A stretch of DNA of 64,000 nt, taken from assembly GCF_014655715.1 (NCBI RefSeq), contig NZ_BNBM01000015.1, positions 124,001 to 188,000 of the forward strand, written 5' to 3'. A model generated the notes under the pieces. It made no database searches. It worked only from the letters and a program-made list of their open reading frames with translations, and was not told the origin of the DNA. The position numbers were made by a program, and so were the translations under genes. The DNA comes from Streptomyces lanatus (GTDB taxonomy: Bacteria > Actinomycetota > Actinomycetes > Streptomycetales > Streptomycetaceae). Shown piece after piece: positions 6,883 through 15,937 of this stretch (its first letter is position 1; each line of letters begins with the position of its first letter).

Positions 6883-8889
6883 CTAGGCCCAGTCCTCCGG
6901 CTCCGGCTCCGCCTCCATCTCGGGCCAGTCGTCCGCCCCCTGATCGGCCCCGGGAGCCGCGTCGCCCGCCGCCCCGGCATCGGCCCCGCCCCGCACCGAG
7001 GCCAGCACTTCGAGCACGCCCTCCCCGTAGGTGGCCAGCTTCTTCTCCCCGACCCCGCTGACGCCCCCGAGCTCCCGCACGGACGCGGGCCACACCGTCA
7101 AGATCTCCCGCAACGTCGCGTCATGGAAGATCACATACGCCGGAACCCCCTGCTCCCGAGCCTGCTCGGCACGCCACGCCCGCAGTGCCTCGAAGGCCGG
7201 CGCCAGCTCCTCCGGCAGCTCGGCCACCGCGGCCTTGGCCTTGCGCTCCCCGCGCCCGGAGCCCGCGGACCCCGACCGTGAGGTCGCCGGCTTCTTCGGC
7301 TCCTTGCGCAGCGGCACCTCCCGCTCGCGCCGCAGCACCGACCCGCTGGCCTCGGTCAGCACGAGCGTGCCGTACTCCCCCTCGACCGCGAGCAGGCCCT
7401 GCGCCAGCAACTGCCGGATGACGCCCCGCCATTCGCCCTCGCTCAGCTCCTCGCCGATGCCGAACACGGACAGCTGATCGTGGTCGAACTGGATCACCTT
7501 GCCCGTGCGCTTGCCCAGCAGGATGTCGACGATCTGCAGCGCGCCGAACTTCTGCCCGCGCTCCCGCTGGAGCCGCACCACGGTCGACAGCACCTTCTGT
7601 GCCGCGACGGTGCCATCCATGGTCTCCGGCGGTGTCAGACAGGTGTCGCAGTTGCCGCAGCCCACCGGATCGGGGTCCTGGCCGAAGTAGGCGAGCAGCT
7701 GACCGCGCCGGCACTGGGCGGTCTCGCACAGCGCCAGCATCGAGTCCAGATGGGAGGCGGCCCGGCGCCGGAACGCCTCGTCGCCCTCGCCCGACTGGAT
7801 CAGCTTGCGCTGCTGTATGACGTCGTTGAGTCCGTAGGCCATCCAGGCCGTGGAGGGCAGACCGTCACGTCCCGCGCGGCCGGTCTCCTGGTAGTAGCCC
7901 TCGACCGACTTGGGCAGATCGAGGTGGGCGACGAAGCGCACATCCGGCTTGTCGATGCCCATCCCGAAGGCGATGGTCGCCACGACGACCAGGCCCTCCT
8001 CCCGCAGGAACCGGGACTGGTGCGCCGCGCGCGTGCCCGCGTCCAGCCCCGCGTGGTACGGCACCGCCTCGACGCCGTTGCGGGTCAGGAACTCGGCCGT
8101 GGCCTCCACGGACTTGCGGGACAGGCAGTACACGATGCCCGCGTCGCCCGCGTGCTCGTCCCTCAGGAAGCTCAGCAGCTGCTTCTTCGGGTCCGCCTTG
8201 GGCACGATGCGGTACTGGATGTTGGGCCGGTCGAAGCTCGCCACGAAATGCCGGGCCGTCGGCATACCGAGCCGCTGGGTGATCTCCTGGTGCGTCGCAC
8301 GGGTGGCCGTCGCCGTGAGCGCGATCCTCGGCACGTCCGGCCAGCGCTCGCCGAGCAGCGACAGGGCGAGGTAGTCGGGCCGGAAGTCATGGCCCCACTG
8401 CGACACACAGTGCGCCTCGTCGATCGCGAACACGGCGATCTTGCCGCGCGACAGCAGATCCAACGTGGAATCGAGCCGCAGCCGCTCCGGCGCGAGATAG
8501 AGCAGATCCAGCTCACCGGCCAGGAACTCCGCCTCCACGATCCGACGCTCGTCGAAGTCCTGCGTGGAATTGACGAACCCGGCACGCACACCCGCCGCCC
8601 GCAGCGCGTCCACCTGGTCCTGCATCAGCGCGATGAGGGGGGAGACGACGATGCCCGTACCCGGTCTGACCAGGGACGGAATCTGGTAGCACAGCGACTT
8701 TCCACCACCGGTCGGCATGAGCACGACGGCATCGCCGCCCGCCACCACATGCTCGATGACGGCTTCCTGCTCACCCCGGAAGGCTTCGTATCCGAAGACC
8801 CGGTGCAGCGCGGCCAGCGCCTCACTGCCGCCGGTCTGCGCCGTCTCGGTCACCGCTGGCATCTCCCTGATCCCACCCGTCGCACCCAT
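6883..8889 (-). CDS. recQ: RecQ-family ATP-dependent DNA helicase
   Basis: This is a 3'-5' superfamily-2 DNA helicase for recombination and repair. Walker A is MPTGGGKSLCYQIP near residue 55, and the DEAH box is AIDEAHCVSQWGHDFRPDY. Motif V/VI regions are FGMGIDKPDVRFV and YYQETGRAGRDG. The RecQ zinc site is made of CRRGQLL and CGNCDTCL. Next comes the winged-helix region, and near the C-terminus an HRDC domain with AYVIFHDATLREI and VSGVGEKKL. The Gly/Lys-rich linker near residue 530 is typical of actinobacterial RecQ. The start is uncertain. The ATG at 8889 has GGGGG spaced 8 bases; the ATG at 8895 is two codons earlier. The open frame continues upstream, but that part looks like non-coding extension. 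The gene lies just downstream of the nuo terminator. Confidence 0.93.
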   Translation of the reverse strand: MGATGGIREMPAVTETAQTGGSEALAALHRVFGYEAFRGEQEAVIEHVVAGGDAVVLMPTGGGKSLCYQIPSLVRPGTGIVVSPLIALMQDQVDALRAAGVRAGFVNSTQDFDERRIVEAEFLAGELDLLYLAPERLRLDSTLDLLSRGKIAVFAIDEAHCVSQWGHDFRPDYLALSLLGERWPDVPRIALTATATRATHQEITQRLGMPTARHFVASFDRPNIQYRIVPKADPKKQLLSFLRDEHAGDAGIVYCLSRKSVEATAEFLTRNGVEAVPYHAGLDAGTRAAHQSRFLREEGLVVVATIAFGMGIDKPDVRFVAHLDLPKSVEGYYQETGRAGRDGLPSTAWMAYGLNDVIQQRKLIQSGEGDEAFRRRAASHLDSMLALCETAQCRRGQLLAYFGQDPDPVGCGNCDTCLTPPETMDGTVAAQKVLSTVVRLQRERGQKFGALQIVDILLGKRTGKVIQFDHDQLSVFGIGEELSEGEWRGVIRQLLAQGLLAVEGEYGTLVLTEASGSVLRREREVPLRKEPKKPATSRSGSAGSGRGERKAKAAVAELPEELAPAFEALRAWRAEQAREQGVPAYVIFHDATLREILTVWPASVRELGGVSGVGEKKLATYGEGVLEVLASVRGGADAGAAGDAAPGADQGADDWPEMEAEPEPEDWA

Positions 8890-8987
8890 CGCCATGTCCC
8901 CCGTACGTCGTCCCTCGACCACTGCCTCCACGATAGGGGCCAGGACCGACAGCGCCGGAGTTATCCACAGGCTCATCCGCCGCATGA

Positions 8988-9026
8988 CAGCGGCCCGGCC
9001 TCCCTCCGAGGGAAACCGGGCCGCTG
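8988..9026 (-). terminator. nuo operon terminator hairpin
   Basis: An 11-bp perfect stem, CAGCGGCCCGG / CCGGGCCGCTG, begins 20 bases past the nuoN stop. Its 17-base loop contains a smaller CCTC/GAGG pairing. There is no U-tract, which is usual in Streptomyces. It separates nuoN from recQ, which is read in the same direction. Confidence 0.8.
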
Positions 9027-9046
9027 CCGAGCGGACGAGCGTCGCG

Positions 9047-10696
9047 TCAGCGCACGAACACTCCCGCCTGATTCGCCAGATCCAGGAAGTACTGCGGCGC
9101 CACACCCAGCACCAGCGTGACCGCCACGCCCACCCCGATCGCCGTCATCGTCAGCGGCGACGGCACGGCGACCGTCGGCCCCTCCGGCTTCGGCTCGCTG
9201 AAGAACATCAGGACGATGACGCGGATGTAGAAGAACGCCGCGATCGCGGACGAGATCACACCGACCACCACCAGCGGGCCGGCCCCGCCCTCCGCCGCCG
9301 CCTTGAACACGGCGAACTTCCCGGCGAAGCCGGAGGTCAGCGGAATGCCCGCGAAGGCCAGCAGGAACACCGCGAACACCGCCGCGACCAGCGGCGAACG
9401 GCGGCCCAGACCGGCCCACTTGGACAGGTGCGTCGCCTCGCCACCGGCATCGCGCACCAGCGTGACCACGGCGAACGCCCCGATCGTCACGAACGAGTAC
9501 GCGGCCAGGTAGAAGAGGACGGACGACACCCCGTCCGGCGTGGTCGCGATGACACCCGCGAGGATGAATCCCGCGTGCGCGATCGACGAGTACGCCAGCA
9601 GCCGCTTGATGTCGGTCTGCGTGATCGCGACGATCGCACCGCCCAGCATGGTGACGATCGCGACGCCCCACATGACCGGCCGCCAGTCCCAGCGAAGGCC
9701 AGGCAGCACGACGTACAGGATGCGCAGCAGCGCACCGAACGCGGCCACCTTCGTCGCCGCCGCCATGAAGCCGGTGACCGGCGTCGGGGCGCCCTGGTAG
9801 ACGTCCGGTGTCCACATGTGGAACGGCACAGCGCCGACCTTGAACAGCAGGCCCATCACGATCATCGCGGCGCCGACGAGCAGCAGCGCGTCGTTGCCCA
9901 TCGTGTCCGCGAGCGCCGGGCTGACGTCCGGCACCGTGCCGTCGACGACCTGCGCGATCGTCGCGTACGACACGGAACCCGCGTACCCGTACAGCAGGGC
10001 GATGCCGAACAGGGTGAACGCGGAGGCGAAGGCTCCCAGCAGGAAGTACTTGACCGCGGCCTCCTGCGACATCAGCCGCTTGCGCCGGGCCAGCGCGCAC
10101 ATCAGGTACAGCGGGAGCGAGAGGACTTCCAGGGCGATGAACAGCGTCAGCAGATCGTTGGCCGCCGGGAAGATCAGCATGCCCGCGATGGCGAACAGCA
10201 GCAGCGGGAACACCTCGGTGGTGGTGAACCCGGCCTTCACCGCAGCCTTCTCGCTGTCGCTGCCCGGCACGGACGCGGCCTGCGCGGCGAAGGAGTCGAC
10301 CCGGTTGCCGTGCGCCTCCGGATCGAGCCGCCGTTCGGCGAACGTGAAGAGGCCGACCAGGCCCGCCAGCAGGATCGTGCCCTGGAGGAACAGAGCGGGT
10401 CCGTCGACGGCGATCGCGCCCATCGCGGCGATGCCCGACTTGGTCGTGGCGTATCCGCCGGCTGCCAGCGCCACGACCGCGGCGAAGGCGGCGACGAGCG
10501 CCACGACGGAGACGAACACCTGGGCGTAGTAGCGCGCCTTGCGCGGCACGACCGCCTCGATCAGCACGCCGACGATCGCCGCACCGACAACGATCAAGGT
10601 GGGCGACAGCTGCCCGTACTCGATCTTCGGCGTGTCGATCTTCAAGATCGGGTCGGCCGCGTTTGTCCACAGGCTGTGGACGGCTGATGTGCTCAC
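9047..10696 (-). CDS. nuoN: NADH-quinone oxidoreductase subunit N
   Basis: NuoN is one of the three antiporter-like proton-pumping membrane subunits of complex I. The 549-residue protein has about 14 hydrophobic helices. The family signature is visible as ALEVLSLPLYLM near residue 180. The helix-7 region KYFLLGAFASAF carries the conserved lysine, and KVGAVPFHMWTPDVYQGAPTP (spanning about 260-282) is the quinone-subunit motif. The GTG start at 10696 overlaps the nuoM stop by four bases (GTGA), so it is translated by coupling. It is the last gene of the operon, followed by a hairpin. Confidence 0.96.
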   Translation of the reverse strand: MSTSAVHSLWTNAADPILKIDTPKIEYGQLSPTLIVVGAAIVGVLIEAVVPRKARYYAQVFVSVVALVAAFAAVVALAAGGYATTKSGIAAMGAIAVDGPALFLQGTILLAGLVGLFTFAERRLDPEAHGNRVDSFAAQAASVPGSDSEKAAVKAGFTTTEVFPLLLFAIAGMLIFPAANDLLTLFIALEVLSLPLYLMCALARRKRLMSQEAAVKYFLLGAFASAFTLFGIALLYGYAGSVSYATIAQVVDGTVPDVSPALADTMGNDALLLVGAAMIVMGLLFKVGAVPFHMWTPDVYQGAPTPVTGFMAAATKVAAFGALLRILYVVLPGLRWDWRPVMWGVAIVTMLGGAIVAITQTDIKRLLAYSSIAHAGFILAGVIATTPDGVSSVLFYLAAYSFVTIGAFAVVTLVRDAGGEATHLSKWAGLGRRSPLVAAVFAVFLLAFAGIPLTSGFAGKFAVFKAAAEGGAGPLVVVGVISSAIAAFFYIRVIVLMFFSEPKPEGPTVAVPSPLTMTAIGVGVAVTLVLGVAPQYFLDLANQAGVFVR

Positions 10697-12264
10697 TTGG
10701 CCGCCTCCACCTCGGGCTGAGGATCCTTCTTATGGACGTCGGACATGGTCTGCTGGACCGCCGGGTTGACGATGTCCGTGATGGGCTTCGGGTAGACGCC
10801 CAGGAAGATCAGCAGTGCGATCAGCGGGGCGACGACCACGAGTTCACGCACCCTGAGGTCGGGCATCGCGGAGACCTCCGGCTTCACCGGACCCGTCATC
10901 GTCCGCTGGTAGAGGACGAGGACATAGAGCGCGGCGAGCACGATGCCGAAGGTGGCGATGATGCCGATCACCGGGTAGCGCGTGAACGTGCCGACCAGGA
11001 CCAGGAACTCACTGACGAACGGCGCCAGTCCCGGCAGCGACAGCGTCGCGAGGCCACCGATCAGGAAGGTGCCGGCGAGCACCGGGGCGACCTTCTGCAC
11101 ACCGCCGTAGTCGGCGATGAGCCGCGAGCCGCGCCGGGAGATCAGGAAGCCGGCCACGAGCATCAACGCGGCCGTCGAGATCCCGTGGTTGACCATGTAC
11201 AGCGTCGCGCCGGACTGGCCCTGGCTGGTCATCGCGAAGATGCCCATGATGATGAATCCGAAGTGCGAGATCGACGCGTACGCGATCAGGCGCTTCATGT
11301 CCCGCTGGCCGACCGCGAGCAGCGCCCCGTAGACGATGCTGATCAGCGCCAGGACGAGGATCGCGGGCGTCGCCCACTTGCTGGCCTCCGGGAACAGCTG
11401 GAGGCAGAAGCGGAGCATCGCGAAGGTGCCCACCTTGTCGACGACCGCGGTGATGAGGACGGCGACCGGAGCGGTGGCCTCCCCCATCGCGTTCGGCAGC
11501 CAGGTGTGCAGCGGCCACAGCGGCGCCTTCACCGCGAAGGCGAAGAAGAAGCCGAGGAACAGCCAGCGTTCGGTGTTGGTCGCCATGTCCAGCGTGCCGT
11601 TGGCACGGGCCTCGGCGATCGCCTGGAGGCTGAAGTTCCCGGCGACCACATACAGGCCGATCACCGCGGCCAGCATGATCAGACCGCCGACCAGGTTGTA
11701 GAGCAGGAACTTCACCGCGGCGTACGACCGTTGCGTCGACGCCGCCTTCTCGCCGTGCTCATGGGCACGGTCCCCGAAGCCGCCGATGAGGAAGTACATC
11801 GGGATGAGCATGGCTTCGAAGAAGATGTAGAAGAGGAAGACGTCGGTGGCCTCGAAGGAGATGATCACCATCGCCTCGACGGCCAGGATCAGGGCGAAGA
11901 AGCCCTGGGTGGGCCGCCACCGCTTGCTGCCGGTCTCCAGCGGGTCGGCGTCGTGCCAGCCCGCGAGGATGATGAACGGGATCAGCAGCGCCGTCAGCGC
12001 GATCAGCGCGACCGCGATGCCGTCCACGCCGAGTTCGTAGCGGACCCCGAACTCCGCGATCCAGGAGTGCGATTCGGTGAGCTGATAACGGTCGCCGTCC
12101 GGGTCGAAGCGGACCAGGACGGTGATCGCGAGGGCGAGTGTGCCGAGCGAGACGAGCAGCGCCAGCCATTTGGCGGCGGTGCGCTGCGCGGCCGGTACGG
12201 CGGCCGTGGCGATCGCCCCGATCGCCGGGAGCACCGCCGTGGCTGTCAGCAGAGGAAAGGACAT
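10693..12264 (-). CDS. nuoM: NADH-quinone oxidoreductase subunit M
   Basis: This is a 523-residue proton-pumping subunit of the complex I membrane arm. Recognisable blocks are ATDVFLFYIFFEAMLIPMYF near residue 130, with the key glutamate of helix 5. KAPLWPLHTWLPNAMGEA near 235 is another, and KRLIAYASISHFGFI a third. The start at 12264 (MSFPLLTA) is 5 bases past the nuoL stop with only a weak ribosome site, so re-initiation after nuoL is likely. The open frame extends far upstream through nuoL without a stop. That extension is the GC-rich shadow of nuoL, not part of the protein. Confidence 0.96.
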   Translation of the reverse strand: MSFPLLTATAVLPAIGAIATAAVPAAQRTAAKWLALLVSLGTLALAITVLVRFDPDGDRYQLTESHSWIAEFGVRYELGVDGIAVALIALTALLIPFIILAGWHDADPLETGSKRWRPTQGFFALILAVEAMVIISFEATDVFLFYIFFEAMLIPMYFLIGGFGDRAHEHGEKAASTQRSYAAVKFLLYNLVGGLIMLAAVIGLYVVAGNFSLQAIAEARANGTLDMATNTERWLFLGFFFAFAVKAPLWPLHTWLPNAMGEATAPVAVLITAVVDKVGTFAMLRFCLQLFPEASKWATPAILVLALISIVYGALLAVGQRDMKRLIAYASISHFGFIIMGIFAMTSQGQSGATLYMVNHGISTAALMLVAGFLISRRGSRLIADYGGVQKVAPVLAGTFLIGGLATLSLPGLAPFVSEFLVLVGTFTRYPVIGIIATFGIVLAALYVLVLYQRTMTGPVKPEVSAMPDLRVRELVVVAPLIALLIFLGVYPKPITDIVNPAVQQTMSDVHKKDPQPEVEAAK

Positions 12265-12269
12265 CGGTA

Positions 12270-14183
12270 TCAGACCGCCCTCATCAGCAGGGTCGCGGCG
12301 ATGAGGATCGCCACACCTCCGAACATCGAGACCGCGTACGACCGCACGAAGCCGTTCTGGAGCCTGCGCATCCGTCCGGACAGGCCGCCGACCGAGGCCG
12401 CCGTGCCGTTGACGACGCCGTCGACCAGGGTGTGGTCGACGTACACCAGGGACCGCGTGAGGTGCTCGCCGCCACGGACGAGGACGACGTGGTTGAAGTC
12501 GTCCTGGTACAGGTCGCGCCGGGCGGCCCGGGTGAGCACCGACCCGCGCGGGGCGACGGCCGGGACCGGGCGGCGGCCGTACTGGCCATAGGCGATGGCG
12601 ACGCCGATGACCATGCAGGCGACGGTGGCGCCGGTGATGACTCCCGCACTGAGCGGCGCGTGGCCGTGGTCGTGACCGGTGATGGGCTCCAGCCAGTGGA
12701 TGAAGCTGCTCTGCCAGTTGAACAGGAAGCCTGCTGCCACCGACCCGACGGCCAGCACGATCATGGGGATCGTCATGACCTTGGGCGACTCGTGCGGGTG
12801 CGGTTCGTTGCCGTTCTCGTCCGGCTGCCAGCGCTTCTCGCCGAAGAAGGTCATCAGCATCACGCGCGTCATGTAGAACGCGGTGATCGCGGCGCCCAGC
12901 AGCGCGCAGCCGCCGAGGATCCAGCCCTCGGTGCCGCCCTTGGCGAACGCCGCCTCGATGATCTTGTCCTTGGAGAAGAAGCCGGACAGACCTGGGAAGC
13001 CGATGATCGCGAGGTAGCCGAGGCCGAACGTCACAAAGGTGACCGGCATGTACTTGCGCAGGCCGCCGTACTTGCGCATGTCGACCTCGTCGTTCATGCC
13101 GTGCATGACCGAGCCTGCGCCGAGGAACAGCCCGGCCTTGAAGAAGCCGTGCGTCACCAGGTGCATGATCGCGAAGACGTAGCCGATCGGGCCGAGGCCG
13201 GCGGCGAGGACCATGTAGCCGATCTGCGACATGGTCGATCCGGCGAGCGCCTTCTTGATGTCGTCCTTCGCGCAACCGACGATGGCACCGAAGAGGAGCG
13301 TGACGGCGCCGACGATCGTGACGACCAACTGTGCGTCGGGCGCCGCGTTGAAGATGGCGCCGGAGCGGACGATCAGGTAGACACCCGCGGTCACCATCGT
13401 CGCGGCGTGGATGAGGGCCGAGACCGGGGTCGGGCCCTCCATCGCGTCCCCGAGCCAGGACTGCAGCGGTACCTGGGCGGACTTGCCGCAGGCGGCGAGC
13501 AGCAGCATCAGGCCGATCGCGGTGAGTTTGCCCTCGCTCGCGTCCCCGACCATGCCGGGCTCTCCCTCGCCGCCGAGCAGCGGCCCGAAGGCGAAGGTGC
13601 CGAACCACAGGAACATCAGCATGATCGCGATGGACAGGCCCATGTCGCCGACGCGGTTGACCAGGAAGGCCTTCTTCGCGGCGGTGGCGGCGCTGGGCTT
13701 GTGCTGCCAGAAGCCGATCAGCAGGTACGAGGCGAGACCGACGCCCTCCCAGCCGACGTACAGCAGCAGGTAGTTGTCGGCGAGGACGAGCAGCAGCATC
13801 GCCGCGAGGAACAGGTTCAGATAGCCGAAGAAGCGGCGGCGCCGCTCGTCGTGCTCCATGTACCCGACCGAGTACAGGTGGATCAGCGAGCCGACGCCGG
13901 TGATCAGCAGCACGAACGTCATCGACAGCTGGTCGAGGCGGAAGGCGACGTCCGCCTGGAAGCTCTCGACCTGGATCCAGCTGAACAGGTGCTGGGTGAG
14001 GGTCCGCTGTTCGGGGTCCTTGCCCAGCAGGTCGGCGAAGAGGACCACGCCGAAGGCGAAGGAGGCGAACGACAGGAGCGTGCCGATCCACTGGCCGACG
14101 GCGTCCAGACGCCGGCCGCCGCACAGCAGTACGGCCGCTCCGAGCAGGGGCGCCGCGATCAGCAGCGCAATCAGGTTCTCCAC
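12270..14183 (-). CDS. nuoL: NADH-quinone oxidoreductase subunit L
   Basis: This 637-residue protein is the distal proton-pumping subunit, whose long lateral helix runs along the membrane arm. Family motifs are WEGVGLASYLLIGFW near residue 130 and KKAFLVNRVGDMG. Others are SWLGDAMEGPTPVSALIHAA near 235 and KKALAGSTMSQIGYM. The C-terminal 100 residues, after the DRDLYQDDFNH-like segment, belong to the amphipathic helix region. The GTG at 14183 lies 16 bases past nuoK and has a GGAAG ribosome site, one of only three nuo junctions without overlap. Confidence 0.96.
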   Translation of the reverse strand: MENLIALLIAAPLLGAAVLLCGGRRLDAVGQWIGTLLSFASFAFGVVLFADLLGKDPEQRTLTQHLFSWIQVESFQADVAFRLDQLSMTFVLLITGVGSLIHLYSVGYMEHDERRRRFFGYLNLFLAAMLLLVLADNYLLLYVGWEGVGLASYLLIGFWQHKPSAATAAKKAFLVNRVGDMGLSIAIMLMFLWFGTFAFGPLLGGEGEPGMVGDASEGKLTAIGLMLLLAACGKSAQVPLQSWLGDAMEGPTPVSALIHAATMVTAGVYLIVRSGAIFNAAPDAQLVVTIVGAVTLLFGAIVGCAKDDIKKALAGSTMSQIGYMVLAAGLGPIGYVFAIMHLVTHGFFKAGLFLGAGSVMHGMNDEVDMRKYGGLRKYMPVTFVTFGLGYLAIIGFPGLSGFFSKDKIIEAAFAKGGTEGWILGGCALLGAAITAFYMTRVMLMTFFGEKRWQPDENGNEPHPHESPKVMTIPMIVLAVGSVAAGFLFNWQSSFIHWLEPITGHDHGHAPLSAGVITGATVACMVIGVAIAYGQYGRRPVPAVAPRGSVLTRAARRDLYQDDFNHVVLVRGGEHLTRSLVYVDHTLVDGVVNGTAASVGGLSGRMRRLQNGFVRSYAVSMFGGVAILIAATLLMRAV

Positions 14184-14199
14184 GTTTTCTTCCGACCCC

Positions 14200-14499
14200 T
14201 CAGAGCTTCATCAGGCTGGCGTCGTCGACCGAGGCCGAGTGGCGGGAACGGAACAGCGACACGATGATCGCCAGCCCGACGACGACCTCCGCGGCGGCGA
14301 CGACCATCGTGAAGAAGGCGATGATCTGGCCGTCGAGATTGCCGTGCATCCGGGAGAAGGCGACGAGCGTCAGGTTGCAGGCGTTGAGCATGAGCTCGAT
14401 GCACATGAACACGACGATCGCGTTGCGTCTGATCAGTACGCCGGTGGCGCCGATCGAGAACAACAGGGCCGCGAGATAGAGGTAGTTGACCGGGTTCAC
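14200..14499 (-). CDS. nuoK: NADH-quinone oxidoreductase subunit K
   Basis: This small subunit (99 residues, three transmembrane helices) is homologous to MrpC. The conserved membrane glutamate is in FMCIELMLNACNL near residue 37, and a second acidic position is in VVAAAEVVVGLAI. Length and helix pattern match the family exactly. The GTG start overlaps the nuoJ stop as GTGA. Confidence 0.95.
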   Translation of the reverse strand: MNPVNYLYLAALLFSIGATGVLIRRNAIVVFMCIELMLNACNLTLVAFSRMHGNLDGQIIAFFTMVVAAAEVVVGLAIIVSLFRSRHSASVDDASLMKL

Positions 14500-15338
14500 T
14501 TCGACGCCTCCTCTGGCCGCTTGAAGGTCGACGGCTCGATCGCGGTGCGTTCCAGCCGCTCCTCCGCCCGCTGCTCCAGCGCCTTCAGGTCGTTGAGCGC
14601 CTCGGTGGACACGTCACGGATCTGACCGCGCTCACGCAGCGTCTTGCTGACGGTGAGGTCGGAGGGGGTGCCGTCGGGCAGCAGGCCCGCGATGTCCACG
14701 GCGTTGTGCCGGGCGTAGACGCCGGGGGCCGGCAGCGGCGGGATGTGCTTGCCCTCCCGGATGCGCTCCTCGGACAGCTCGCGCTGGGTCTTGGCGCGCT
14801 CGGTGCGCTCGCGGTGCGTGAGCACCATGGCGCCGATGGCGGCCGTGATCAGCAGGGCGCCGGTGATCTCGAAGGCGAAGACGTACTTGGTGAAGATGAG
14901 AGCGGCGAGGCCCTCCACATTGCCGTTCGCGTTCGCCTGGGCGAGGCCGTTGAACTCCGTGATGGAGGCGTTCCCGATGCCGCCGATCAGCAGGATGCCG
15001 AAGCCGAGCCCGCAGAGAAGGGCCAGCCAGCGCTGGCCCTTGATGGTCTCCTTCAGGGAGTCCGCGGCCGTGACGCCGACCAGCATCACCACGAACAGGA
15101 ACAGCATCATGATCGCGCCGGTGTAGACGACGATCTGCACGATGCCCAGGAAGTAGGCGCCGTTGGCGAGGTAGAAGACGGCCAGGATGATCATGGTCCC
15201 GGCCAGGCAGAGGGCGCTGTGCACGGCCTTCTTCATGAATACGGTGCACAGGGCGCCGATCACGGCGACGGTGCCCAGGACCCAGAACTGGAAGGCCTCG
15301 CCGGTGGAGGTGGAGTAGGCGGCGAGCTGCGCGCTCAT
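14496..15338 (-). CDS. nuoJ: NADH-quinone oxidoreductase subunit J, long C-terminal tail
   Basis: The first 170 residues form the five-helix NuoJ core. VQIVVYTGAIMMLFLFVVMLVG lies near residue 70 (family motif VYvGAimvLFlFvvMll). The protein is 280 residues long, against about 165-200 in many bacteria. The extra C-terminal 100 residues are charged and hydrophilic (RTERAKTQRELSEERIREG onward) and probably lie in the cytoplasm. Such tails are seen in actinobacterial complex I. Start ATG overlaps the nuoI stop (ATGA). Confidence 0.94.
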   Translation of the reverse strand: MSAQLAAYSTSTGEAFQFWVLGTVAVIGALCTVFMKKAVHSALCLAGTMIILAVFYLANGAYFLGIVQIVVYTGAIMMLFLFVVMLVGVTAADSLKETIKGQRWLALLCGLGFGILLIGGIGNASITEFNGLAQANANGNVEGLAALIFTKYVFAFEITGALLITAAIGAMVLTHRERTERAKTQRELSEERIREGKHIPPLPAPGVYARHNAVDIAGLLPDGTPSDLTVSKTLRERGQIRDVSTEALNDLKALEQRAEERLERTAIEPSTFKRPEEASK

Positions 15339-15937
15339 GCGTCCACCTCCTCGTCTTCAGGCTTCTCGCCCTTGGAGACGGCGACCTGGGGCTCCGTACC
15401 GGGAGCGGCCTCGGTCACCAGACCCCGGTAGTAGTCCTGCTCGTCGGTCCCCGGGTAGATGGCGTGGGGCGTGTCGACCATGCCGTCCTCGAGACCGGCG
15501 AGCAGCTGCTCCTTGGTGTAGATGAGGTTGGCGCGGCTGGAGTCCGCCAGCTCGAACTCATTGGTCATCGTGAGCGCGCGCGTGGGGCACGCCTCGATGC
15601 ACAGGCCGCAGAGGATGCAGCGGGCGTAGTTGATCTGGTACACGCGCCCGTACCGCTCGCCAGGCGAGTAGCGCTCCTCTTCGGTGTTGTCGGCGCCCTC
15701 CACATAGATGGCGTCGGCGGGGCAGGCCCAGGCGCACAGCTCGCAGCCGACGCACTTCTCCAGGCCGTCCGGATGGCGGTTGAGCTGGTGCCGTCCGTGG
15801 AAGCGCGGAGCGGTGGTCTTCTGCTGCTCCGGGTACTGCTCGGTCAGCCGCTTCTTGAACATGGCCTTGAAGGTCACGCCGAAGCCGGCCACGGGGTTCA
15901 GGAAACCGGGCTTGGTCTCCTTGGGCTCCTCAGCCAT
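15335..15937 (-). CDS. nuoI: NADH-quinone oxidoreductase subunit I, two 4Fe-4S clusters
   Basis: NuoI carries the ferredoxin-type clusters N6a and N6b that pass electrons toward NuoB. Two CxxCxxCxxxCP motifs are visible: CVGCELCAWACP near residue 55 and CILCGLCIEACP near residue 100. The protein has 200 residues. I start it at the ATG 15937 (MAEEPKETK) because a perfect AAAGGAGG lies 6 bases upstream. The longer reading to 16009 runs into nuoH. The start lies inside the nuoH end, an 8-base overlap in another frame. Confidence 0.95.
   Translation of the reverse strand: MAEEPKETKPGFLNPVAGFGVTFKAMFKKRLTEQYPEQQKTTAPRFHGRHQLNRHPDGLEKCVGCELCAWACPADAIYVEGADNTEEERYSPGERYGRVYQINYARCILCGLCIEACPTRALTMTNEFELADSSRANLIYTKEQLLAGLEDGMVDTPHAIYPGTDEQDYYRGLVTEAAPGTEPQVAVSKGEKPEDEEVDA

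Noticed and set aside
10693..14124. A 1143-codon open frame on the minus strand
   Set aside because: The upstream two thirds are an Arg/Pro/Gly-rich shadow of nuoL. The real nuoM starts at 12264.
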